Shown: piece after piece, positions 7,220-15,167 of the stretch | Numbering within the stretch: position 1 is the first letter of the stretch | How the letters are laid out: every line of letters starts with the position of its first letter | DNA from: Anaeromyxobacter sp. Fw109-5 | GTDB taxonomy: Bacteria; Myxococcota; Myxococcia; Myxococcales; Anaeromyxobacteraceae | Assembly: GCF_000017505.1 (NCBI RefSeq) | Contig: NC_009675.1 | Coordinates: 4,282,501-4,346,500, forward strand | Direction of reading: 5' to 3' | DNA: 64,000 nt | Position numbers and translations under genes: made by a program | Notes under the pieces: generated by a model | What the model saw: only the letters and a program-made list of their open reading frames with translations | The model's database searches: none | What the model was told of the DNA's origin: nothing

Positions 7220-7602
7220 ATGGATGTGGAACGCTTTTTGGACCCAGGGTACCAGTTCGTTCGGGCTTGCCTCGTCGATGAGAAGGGCTTTCCGCCGTTT
7301 GCGGTGCTCTTGGCTCCCGATCAGACGACGTCAACGCTCATCGCGGACGATGGCAACATCGAGACCGTTCGAGCGGCTATTGTTAACCGCGACCGGAGCG
7401 GCATTCTCGCGGTCGGGCTCTTCTCGATGGTCGACCTGCAAGCCGAACAAGGAGCCACGCAGCGCGCCATCTGCCTTCATCTCGACGTGCCGCAGGGCTT
7501 GAACAGAATCGTTCTCACGCCGTATCGGCTCGAAGGCGGCACACTCGTGACGGGGCAGCGTTCATCGTCGAGGCTTCGGAGCGGATCCTGCCGGCACGTT
7601 GA
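7220..7602 (+). pseudogene. small hypothetical gene with a probable -1 frameshift
   Basis: The ATG at 7220 has GGAGG 13 bases upstream. About 112 sensible codons follow: MDVERFLDPGYQFVRACLV, GFPPFAVLLAPDQTTSTLIA, AAIVNRDRSGILAVGLFSMV and QGLNRIVLTPYRLEGGTLV. At a GGGG run near 7554 the sensible frame changes, and the next frame ends naturally with AFIVEASERILPAR and a stop at 7602. The unshifted frame runs on into antisense DNA of the helicase gene, with arginine-rich shadow sequence. I do not recognise the family. The next gene is convergent, so they are not one operon. The shift could be a real mutation or a sequencing error in the homopolymer. Confidence 0.5.
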
Positions 7603-7806
7603 ATCGACGCATCGAATCCGGCCGCAACACGTCGATCACCGGCCGGTTACCGCGCTGGCGCTCGCTGCAAGGTCGCGGACGCTGTCGCATCGCGCACTTA
7701 CGCACGCATTCCGTGACGCGGTCGTCGTGCGTCACCAAGCGTCACGAATACTATGGGTTGGGGCCTTGGGGCCCTTCGGTCACGAATCGTCGGGTGACGG
7801 TGCGCA

Positions 7807-10800
7807 TCAGTCGGAGCGGCGAAGCCTCAGGCCGGAGACTCCGTACACGACGACTCGGTGCTCGATGAGACGCTGGATCGCTTGCTTGATCCGCGGCGTC
7901 CCGTCCTGGGTACGCCGCAGTCCTAGCGCCTCGCGGACCTCCGCCGCGAGGTCATCCTCCGCCATCGAGCCGGCGCGGTCGAGAATCAGCCGTACAGCTT
8001 CCTCGAGTTCCTCGAGCGCGACCCACTCTGCGCCCTGGTTCAGGATCGCCCTGTTCCTCGGCCGCACTGGCGACGAATCTGCGTAAAGGAAACCGTCCTT
8101 GCGGCTGACCATGCCTGGCCTGGTAGCGGCGCGGATGCCCTGCTCGGCAGCAGAGACGAGGCGCGTGCCGCGCCGTTCGTGGTTCCAGAACTCAATGAGC
8201 CGATCCACGACCTCGTCATAGTGAATCGGCCCCTCGACCGCGACAATGCGGGCAGCCTCCTGCGCGACCGTTGCGGCGTTCGCCTCGGCCAACGAGGTGC
8301 GGTACATCCGTCCGGCGGAAGCCTTCCTGTACACCGGCAGTTCGGGGCGGACGAACGGCGCCTCGTCGCCCTCGATCTGAAGAGCCGGTTGAGCGGCCGT
8401 CGGAACGGGCGGTGGCTCTGGGCCGTCCTCCACCGGCTGGGAGAGCACGGAGTCGGGTACCACGACGTCCGGTTCGTGGAGGCGCTCGCCCAACTCGGCC
8501 AGCGTCCTCTTCAGCCGCTCCAGCGTTCGAGAGCGGTCCCTGAACCAGTCCGTCGACCAGACGCGGATGATGACCCAGCCGCGCTGCTCCAGAACGTGCT
8601 GGCGCAGCCGGTCTCGGTCCCGTGCGCATGGTGCGGCGTGGTAAGCGGCTCCGTCGCACTCCACGCCCGCAAGGTAGATGCCGGGCCGATCGCGGTTCCG
8701 CACGCCGATGTCGATGCGGTACGCGCCGACCCCGACCTGGCGATCGACGAAGTATCCCATGTCCGCGAGCGCTTCACCGACCTCGTCCTCGAACGGGCTC
8801 TCGGCGTCCGCCACCGTTCCTGTCGCGGACGCCATCATCTTCCCCGTCTCCGCGAACCGTAGGAAGTCGGCCAGGAGCGCGGGGCCCTGGGTGGCGACGG
8901 ATGTCGGGTTGATGTCGGCGGCCCGCAGCGAGCTGAAGACCCGCATCTGCTTGCGCGCACGGCTCACCAGCACGTTGAGGCGCCGCCAGCCATTTTCACG
9001 GTTCAGCGGGCCGAAGTTGTACCGGAGCCTGCCGTCCGGCTGCTTGCCATAGGTGACGCTCAAGAAGATGACGTCTCGCTCGTCGCCCTGAATGTTCTCG
9101 AGGTTCTTGACGAAGAACGGCTCGTGCCTCGCTCGATCGAAAAACTCCTCCAGCGAGGGGTCTTCCCTTCGGATCCGCTCGAGCTCGTCCCAGATCGCCA
9201 TCTGCTGACGTTGGCTGAACGTTCCGACCCCGAGCGTGAGGTCGGGCTTCGTCTTGAAGTGCTCGACGACTGCGTTAGCGATCCGGCTCGCCTCGGCAGG
9301 ATTCAAACCCGCGCCGACGTACTGACCGTCCTCGACAAACTCGAACCTGACTCCACGATCCGGCGCGTCGGTGGCGGCGCTGGGGAAGACAACGAGCCGG
9401 TTGCCGTAGAACTTCTCGTTCGAAAACTGGATGAGCGACTCGTGAGCGCTCCGGTAGTGCCACTCGAGGTGCGCCTGGTGAAGGCCGACGCCCTGGAACT
9501 CCTCGAGCACGCTCTCGGTCTCCTCGAGCACCGGCGCGCCCTCCTCGTCCACGTGGGAGGCGGCGGCGCCCGCCTGAACCGCGAAAAAGTTCGTGGGCGG
9601 CAGCTGCTTCGGGTCACCCACCACGACGAGCTTCTTCCCGCGAGAGACCGCGGCCACGGCGTCCTCGGTCGGAAGCTGGCTCGCCTCGTCGAACACGACC
9701 AAATCGAAGTCCGCGGTGGGCACAAGGAACTGCGACACGCTGAGCGGGCTCATGAGGAAGCATGGCTTGAGCGCCATTACCGCCTCGCGCGCCTCCCGCA
9801 GGATCACCCTGAGCGGCCGGTGTCGTTTCTGCTTCGCGAGCTCCTTCGACAGGAACGTGCGGTGGGCCGAGGAGCTGCTCGCGAACCGCCGCTGCCCCGT
9901 TTCCCGGAGCCGCGAGACTAGCTCGCCCTGCTTCTCCGCAAGGAGCTGCGTGTCGAGCTTCTGGAACTGGCGCCGGCGCTCTTCGTGAGTGCCAATCGTG
10001 AAGTCCGCGAGTGCCGGGACGGACGGAAGCACCGCATCGAGCCACGAACCGTAGAGTGCGCGCCGGAACGCCGCGCCGACGTGGTCCGGCGCGATCTCTC
10101 CTCGAAAGGCCGCCTCGGCAATCGCTGCGGCTGGCGAGTGAGCGAGCCCGTTGGCCGCTCGGACGAATGCTGCCCAAGAGGCTCCCAGCGTCAGGTCCCG
10201 AGTGACCTCGCCCAGCCGAGACCGAACCCAGGCGACCGGTTCGTTCTCAAGGTACCCTTGGCGCCACGCGAGCAGCTGACGAACCTCCGCGAGCGCGTCC
10301 GTGAGGGCGTTTGCGGTACGCGCGAGTTCCGTCGGAAGACTGTCCCCCTGCGCGTTGCGTTGAGCGCGTTCGTACCCCGCTTCGCCGAGGGTGCCGTGAC
10401 GGGCGACGAGCGCATGGAAACGTGCGAGCCAATCGAGACGCTTCTCGAGGTCCCCCCAGTCCGAGGCGGCGCCACGCCAGTCACTCCCGAACCATTCTCG
10501 GGCATCCGCATGCGCGTCCAGAGCTTCACTTCTGCGGCGCCAGCTTGGAACCGCCTTGAGGTCCGCGACCTGCTCGACGACACCGAGCTTCCCGCCATCG
10601 CGGCGCATGGCCTTCATGCGCCGCCGCACGTCGCGATACCGGGGAGCGAAGAAGGCCAGGAACGCGAACGCGGAGCCGAGCTTCGCATCGACGTACCCGA
10701 GGTCGTCCTCGGATAGCGACTCGATCATCTCGCCCCGGTACTTCTCCGCGATCCGCGCCGTGAACGCGGCCACCTGCCGGCCTTCCTTGATGAGCTCCGT

Positions 10801-12658
10801 CGTGTCGCGCGGTGGCGAAGCCCAGGCTGGGTCTCGCAGGAGGGCAAGATTGATGCCGGGCGACGCATCGAGGTGCTCTGCGAGCTCGACGATCTCGGGA
10901 ACGCTCCGAATCGTCGCGGGCTCGCGAACTCCGAACCGCTCATGGACCTTTCGGGCCTGGGCGACGAAGTCCTCGGCGAGTTTCGCCGTGACCCCGACAA
11001 CCTGCCCGATGCGCTCAGCGATCGATTCCGAGAAGGCGGTGATCCTCGACTCCCGCCATCCGTTCTTCCCGACGGGAGCAACCGCGACCCCCTGGGTCTC
11101 GACGTGCCGGGTCCGCTCCCGCAGGTCCGCGAGGTGGTCAGCGGTGAGCGCCCGCGGATCGCCCGGATACGGGAATCTCGGGGCGTCGTAGACCGCCTCG
11201 AACGCGCCGACGGCCTCGTAGGTCGTGCAGTTGAGGGCCGTCCGCCGCGTGTGGACCTCGCGCGCGTACGCATTGAGGTGCCCGCGCGCCCTGGCGAGCT
11301 CGGTGGCGCTCTTGACGACTCCCTTCGTGGCATCGCCGCTCCGCTCGAGCGCGGTCCGGAGCGATTCGATCACGTCCGACTTGCGGGCCTTGGTCGAGTG
11401 AAGCTCGAGGCAGAACTCCCCGAGACGCGCGTCCACGAGACGCCGGTGGACGACCTCGAGCGCCGCCATCTTCTCGCTCACGAAGAGGACGCGCTTGCCG
11501 GCACCGATCGCATCGGCGATCAGGTTCGTGATCGTCTGGCTCTTCCCCGTTCCCGGCGGTCCGTGGATGACGAGGTCGTGCCCGGCCGCGACGGCGGCGA
11601 TCGCGCGCAGCTGTGACGAGTCGGCATCGACAACCTGGTTCGTGATCTCCGGCGGGTACTCGGCGTCGAGATCGAGCCCCTTGATCTCCGCTGGCAGATC
11701 GTGCGCGGGTTCTCCTTCCTTCAGCACCACCCTGCGGACGAGGGGATGCATGGCGAACGCTGCCTCGTTCTGCTCGATGTCCTTGTAGATCACGAGCTTC
11801 TGGAAACTGAACGGAGCGAGGACGATCTGGTCGGTGACTCGCCACCTTTTCGAGTTGCTTCACGCGCTCCGCGACCGCCGTGAAGAACGGGACGAGGTCG
11901 AACGACTGCTCGTCGTCGCCCGGCTCCGGGATGACGGGAAACGAGTCGAACTGGTGGATGCGGCGCAGGTACTCCACGAGCGATGGATTCACCATCGGCT
12001 CGTCTTCCGCGAGCATGAGCTTGTATCCCGCCTTCGCGCTTGCACGCTCGAGGGTGACGGGGACGAGAACGAGCGGCGCCCGCAACGGTTCCTGGGATGA
12101 GTCCGATTCCGTGTAGTGCAGGAACCCCAGCGCGAGGAAGACCGTATTGACGCCCTGCTCCTCGATGCTCATCCGCTGCTGCTCGGCGATGCGGCGAAGG
12201 CTGAGGTCGAGGCCCTCGGGCGTCGTGTGGCACTGGAGGATCGTGTCGCGGTGCTGGTCGGTGACGTCCTCGCGCTCGTATGGCGTGAACCCAGGGGCGG
12301 CGACGTCTCCCGTGGCCTCGGCTTCCGGCAGACCAAGCTCGAGTCCGAGTTGCCCTTCGCCGGCCTCTGCCGGCTGGGGTCTCTCGCCGTCCTTGGCGGA
12401 GGGGAGCACCGCCGAGAAGGTGAAGGGCCGCTCCTCCCCCACGAGCAGCCGGTACACCTCAGCAGGCTTCTCATCGACGATCGTGAGCGTCGAAACCTTC
12501 GTCGGGCGGTAGTTCAGCGCACGGTTACGCCCCGTCAGATCCAGAAGCCGACCGCGCCACGTGGCGAACGCGCGTTCAAGGAGGCGTTGCTGGCGTTGCC
12601 TCGCCGCATCCACGGGTGCTTCCGTGTATGAGGCCGCTCCGGATTGTTCGCTGGGCAT
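7807..12658 (-). pseudogene. giant DUF4011/COG1112-type SF1 helicase with Vsr-like nuclease and DUF3320 domains, frameshifted
   Basis: Two overlapping frames make one protein of about 1600 residues. The N-terminal part (12658 down to about 11850) is DUF4011-like (WRGRLLDLTGRNRALNYRP). The remainder (about 11850 to 7807) holds an SF1 helicase: Walker A GPPGTGKSQT near residue 365, Walker B VFDEASQLP, motif III VVVGDPKQLPPT, ENIQGDERDVIFLS, and motif VI RLNVLVSRARKQ. A PD-(D/E)XK/Vsr-like nuclease region follows (SPFEDEVGEALADMGY, YRIDIGV, GVECDGAAYH), then a DUF3320-like C-terminus. The frames join at a GAAAAGG tract (plus-strand 11844-11850): removing one base gives QLEKWRVTDQIVLAPFSFQK. Such proteins are common in defence islands; the phage role is inferred. 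The gene is probably inactive unless the shift is a sequencing error. Confidence 0.8.
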
Positions 12659-12754
12659 GCGGGAACTCTCCCGAACGTCGCGCGTTCCCCTCGGAGCCTA
12701 GCACGAGGCCGGACGCGACCGTTTCGCCAGTGAGTGCGAATGAGACCCCCGACC

Positions 12755-12783
12755 CAGAGTAATGACGTTCTTGCTGTGACGCG
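12755..12783 (+). repeat. 29-bp direct repeat, right copy
   Basis: Identical to 4692-4720 in the same orientation, and directly joined to the integrase remnant. With the left copy it encloses the IS66 element, the small gene and the helicase. Immediately to the right an 8-bp inverted repeat (12789-12796 and 12800-12807) sits at the junction. Confidence 0.75.
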
Positions 12784-12796
12784 AAGGTGTGTCGTG

Positions 12797-12946
12797 AGAC
12801 ACGACACTTTCGCGTCCCACCTTGTCATGCGCAGCGTGGCCCTGAAGGCCGTCCAGGAGCTCCTGGGGCATGCCACCATCGACGTGACGATGAGGTACGC
12901 ACACCTCTCGCCGAACGTGAAGAGGGACGCGGTCCGGCTGCTCGAT
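12797..12946 (+). pseudogene. tyrosine recombinase (integrase) C-terminal remnant
   Basis: Fifty codons match the end of phage-type integrases: RHDTFASHLVM (box II Arg-His), LKAVQELLGHATID (His of LGH), TMRYAHLSP (nucleophile Tyr) and KRDAVRLLD. The usual RHTFASHL carries an extra Asp (RHDTFASHL), and everything upstream of box II is missing: the 29-bp repeat abuts it. It is a dead remnant of the integrase that probably inserted the island, left beside its tRNA target as is usual. Confidence 0.75.
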
Positions 12947-13009
12947 GGGCCCTCGACTTCGGCGCGCTACGCGCGCCTACGTTCGGGACGAACTGGGGCG
13001 CGGACCGCC

Positions 13010-13032
13010 CGCGGTTCGACAGGCTCACCGCG
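13010..13032 (-). repeat. dispersed hairpin repeat, core GAGCCTGTCGA
   Basis: Read leftward the core GAGCCTGTCGA is flanked by complementary 6-bp arms (CGCGGT / ACCGCG). It has the same core as 29352-29384 and 57902-57930 with different arms, so it belongs to a dispersed family. It lies between the integrase remnant and the tRNA terminator. Confidence 0.7.
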
Positions 13033-13124
13033 AGCAGAGAGGAGCGACCCACCAGCGGAGAGGAACGGGCACCCATGACTAGGCGCCGCTTCCGCGGTTC
13101 CCGACGGGCACGGAGCAGAAAATG

Positions 13125-13150
13125 AAAAAGCCCCCGGCGGACCGGGGGCT
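13125..13150 (-). terminator. rho-independent terminator of tRNA-Gly
   Basis: Leftward from the tRNA 3' end comes a perfect 9-bp stem (plus-strand arms AGCCCCCGG 13129-13137 and CCGGGGGCT 13142-13150, loop CGGA) followed by five Ts (A-run 13125-13129 on the plus strand). It belongs to the island-side copy of the tRNA end and terminates the present tRNA transcript. Confidence 0.9.
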
Positions 13151-13154
13151 TGAC

Positions 13155-13229
13155 TGGAGCGGGAAAAGGGATTTGAACCCTCGACCCTCGCCTTGGCAAG
13201 GCGATGCTCTACCACTGAGCTATTCCCGC
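13155..13229 (-). tRNA. tRNA-Gly, anticodon GCC
   Basis: The reverse complement folds as a complete tRNA: acceptor GCGGGAA pairing with TTCCCGC, a D-arm with AGCTCAGTGGTAGAGC, an anticodon stem-loop with loop TTGCCAA (anticodon GCC), and a T-arm containing GGTTCAAATCC. The 3' CCA is encoded (13155-13157). It is the integration target of the island: its 3' end is duplicated at 3453-3473. Consensus promoter and terminator elements flank it. Confidence 0.97.
13157..13177 (-). repeat. att-like direct repeat inside tRNA-Gly (right boundary)
   Basis: The 21 bases identical to 3453-3473, covering the T-arm and acceptor 3' strand of the tRNA. It marks the right junction of the island. Confidence 0.85.
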
Positions 13230-13251
13230 AGAATTCCTGCGAAGGACGCCG

Positions 13252-13280
13252 GTTATAGAGGCCCTCCGGGATGGTGTCAA
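13252..13280 (-). promoter_or_regulatory. tRNA-Gly promoter
   Basis: Read leftward, TTGACA (13275-13280) and TATAAC (13252-13257) are separated by 17 bp, a near-perfect sigma70 promoter, with the -10 ending 22 bp before the tRNA 5' end at 13229. Confidence 0.9.
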
Positions 13281-13344
13281 GGGTCCTGCTCACGGGCTCG
13301 CGAGGCAGCGGCGAAGGCCGCCGGTGCTAACATCCGCGGCCCTC

Positions 13345-14535
13345 GTGACGACCCCGAACGACCCCTCCCACGGCGCCTCCTCCCCGCTCGCGCAGCTCCG
13401 CGAGGCGGCCCGGCGCCGCGCCGAGGACCGCAGGCTCCGCGCGCGCGTGGGCGGCGGGACGAAGCGCGGCGCGGCGGGCACGGCGCTCCGTGCGGTGGGA
13501 CGCGTCCTCGTCCTCGGCCTCGCGAACCTGCTCTGGCCGCGGCCGCGCGCCGCGCTGCCGCCGCTCTCCCACATCCGCAAGGTCCTCGTCATCCGCGTGG
13601 ACGAGCGGGTGGGCAACCAGCTCCTCACGACGCCGCTCCTGCGCGCGCTCAAGCTCGGGCTGCCGCAGGCGCAGCTCCACCTCCTCGCGCCGAAGCAGGG
13701 CCACCTCGTCGGCTCCCCCCACGTCGACCGGGCGGTCCTGTGGCAGAAGCGGGACGCCTTCCGCGCCCCCGGCCGGTTCCTCGGTCTCGTCCGCGCGCTC
13801 CGGCGCGAGCGCTACGACCTCGTCGTCGAGGCCGGCCACTGGTCGGCCTTCTCGCTCACGGCGGCGCTGCTGGCGCGCATCGTGGGCGGGCGCCACGGCG
13901 CCATCGTGGGCCACGACCGCGGCGATTCGGCCCGCTTCCTCTCCCACCCCGTCCCGCACGATCCTGCGAACGCGGTGGAGGTTCCCGCGAAGCTCGAGCT
14001 CCTCTCCCCGCTCGGCCTGCGACCACACGGCCTTGCGCTCGACACCTCGCTCGGCGCCGACCCCCGCCCCGCCGAAGTGGTGCTCGGCGAGGCCGGCCTC
14101 TCCGGCCGCTCCTTCGCGCTCCTCAACCCCGGCGCACGCCTCGCCGATCGTCGCTGGCCTCCGGAGGCCTACGCCGCGGTGGCGCGCGGCCTCGCGGCGC
14201 GCGGGCTGGAGGTGCTCGTGGTGTGGGGCCCCGGCGAGGAGCCGCTCGCGCGCGCCATCGCGGACGGCTCGGGCGCCACGCTCGCGCCGCCGACCGACCT
14301 CGCGCTGCTCGCCGGGCTGATGCGCAGGGCGAGCCTCGTCGTCTCGAACAACTCGGGCCCCATGCACCTCGGCGTCGCCGTGGGGACCCCGACGGTCGGC
14401 GTCTTCTTCCGCGGCGACTCCGCGCGCTGGGGTCACCTCGTGCCGGGCTTCGCCGCCGCGGAGGTGCGCGCCGAGTCCGAGTCGGACGCGGTGCTCGCCG
14501 CCTGCGACCGGCTCCTCTCGCCGTCGCGGCCGTAG
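13345..14535 (+). CDS. glycosyltransferase family 9 (heptosyltransferase-like)
   Basis: A 396-residue GT9 enzyme of the WaaC/WaaF type that would add a heptose or similar sugar to the lipopolysaccharide inner core at the cytoplasmic face. The N-terminal Rossmann half begins at KVLVIRVDERVGNQLLTTPL and the donor-binding half ends with LVVSNNSGPMHLGVAVGTPT, the GT9 signature. Between them are FALLNPGARLADRRWPPEAY and GLEVLVVWGPGEEPLA. An N-terminal extension of about 75 residues, arginine-rich, precedes the domain. The GTG at 13345 is preferred; an in-frame GTG at 13324 is possible. The last ~100 bases overlap the convergent pgsA 3' end. Confidence 0.85.
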   Translation: MTTPNDPSHGASSPLAQLREAARRRAEDRRLRARVGGGTKRGAAGTALRAVGRVLVLGLANLLWPRPRAALPPLSHIRKVLVIRVDERVGNQLLTTPLLRALKLGLPQAQLHLLAPKQGHLVGSPHVDRAVLWQKRDAFRAPGRFLGLVRALRRERYDLVVEAGHWSAFSLTAALLARIVGGRHGAIVGHDRGDSARFLSHPVPHDPANAVEVPAKLELLSPLGLRPHGLALDTSLGADPRPAEVVLGEAGLSGRSFALLNPGARLADRRWPPEAYAAVARGLAARGLEVLVVWGPGEEPLARAIADGSGATLAPPTDLALLAGLMRRASLVVSNNSGPMHLGVAVGTPTVGVFFRGDSARWGHLVPGFAAAEVRAESESDAVLAACDRLLSPSRP

Positions 14536-15167
14536 CCGGCGGCGCGGTCCCGCCCCTCGGGGCGCGCCGGCGTCCGGTAGACCGCCTCGATGAAGCCGAC
14601 GAAGTACTTCACCGCCGAGAGCACCGAGAAGAAGAGCGAGATGTAGAGGAGCCAGGTTCCGACGCGGTTCCCGTCGAGATCGAAGGAGAAGAAGATCGCG
14701 TCGATCGGGTAGGTGTAGTGGAGCAGCAGGAAGGTGATGGCCGCGACCTGGAACGCCGTCTTGTGCTTCCCTTCCTGTCCCGCCGCGATGACGATCCCCT
14801 CGCTCATCGCGATGGTGCGCAGGCCGGTCACGATGAACTCGCGGGCCATGATGACGATCACCACCCAGGCCGTGACGCGGCCGAGGTGGACGAGCATCAC
14901 GAGCGCCGCCATCACGATGAGCTTGTCGGCGAGCGGGTCGAGGAACTTCCCGATCACCGTGACCAGGTTCTTGCGGCGCGCGACGAAGCCGTCGAGGAAG
15001 TCGGTCGCACCGGTCACGGCGTACACGACGCAGGCGATGAAGCTGTCGACGCGGGACTCGTGGAAGGTGAACCAGAGGAACACCGGGATCATCGCGATGC
15101 GCGTGAGCGTGATCGCGTTGGGGGCGTTCAGGAACTCGCGCGCGAGGGTGCGGGACGAGTCGCTCAC
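14433..15167 (-). CDS. pgsA: CDP-diacylglycerol-glycerol-3-phosphate 3-phosphatidyltransferase
   Basis: PgsA makes phosphatidylglycerol phosphate from CDP-diacylglycerol and glycerol-3-phosphate in the inner membrane. The CDP-alcohol phosphotransferase motif is intact: ATDFLDGFVARRKN followed by IGKFLDPLADK. NAPNAITLTRIAMIPVFLWF at the N-terminus and several hydrophobic helices match the family. The GTG start at 15167 overlaps the stop of the upstream TPR gene by four bases (GTGA), so the two are translationally coupled. The 244-residue product carries a hydrophilic Ser/Ala/Arg-rich tail of about 40 residues that overlaps the end of the opposing heptosyltransferase gene and may be dispensable. 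Confidence 0.95.
   Translation of the reverse strand: MSDSSRTLAREFLNAPNAITLTRIAMIPVFLWFTFHESRVDSFIACVVYAVTGATDFLDGFVARRKNLVTVIGKFLDPLADKLIVMAALVMLVHLGRVTAWVVIVIMAREFIVTGLRTIAMSEGIVIAAGQEGKHKTAFQVAAITFLLLHYTYPIDAIFFSFDLDGNRVGTWLLYISLFFSVLSAVKYFVGFIEAVYRTPARPEGRDRAAGYGRDGERSRSQAASTASDSDSARTSAAAKPGTR

Larger units (their letters stand above)
3453..13177. mobile_element. genomic island integrated at tRNA-Gly(GCC)
   Basis: About 9.7 kb lies between the two 21-bp copies of the tRNA-Gly 3' end. The contents are typical of an accessory island: HigBA-type toxin-antitoxin, phage/plasmid-protein debris, an IS66 element, a frameshifted small gene, a giant helicase-nuclease with a frameshift, and a tyrosine-integrase C-terminal remnant within 210 bp of the tRNA. 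Each repeat copy is followed by its own rho-independent terminator on the tRNA side, so both the pre-insertion and current tRNA ends remain visible. The broken integrase suggests the island is now immobile. The boundaries are seen directly; the history is inferred. Confidence 0.8.

Noticed and set aside
7154-7806. Search for the IS66 right terminal repeat
   Set aside because: No reverse complement of the GTAATGACG end was found here, so no right boundary is claimed.
7603-8086. In-frame continuation of the small gene starting at 7220
   Set aside because: After about 7560 the sequence becomes arginine/serine-rich and runs antisense to the helicase gene; the neighbouring frame gives a natural end at 7602.
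3493-13100. CRISPR array in the island
   Set aside because: Repeats in the island are a hexanucleotide run and single pairs; no regularly spaced repeat-spacer pattern is present.
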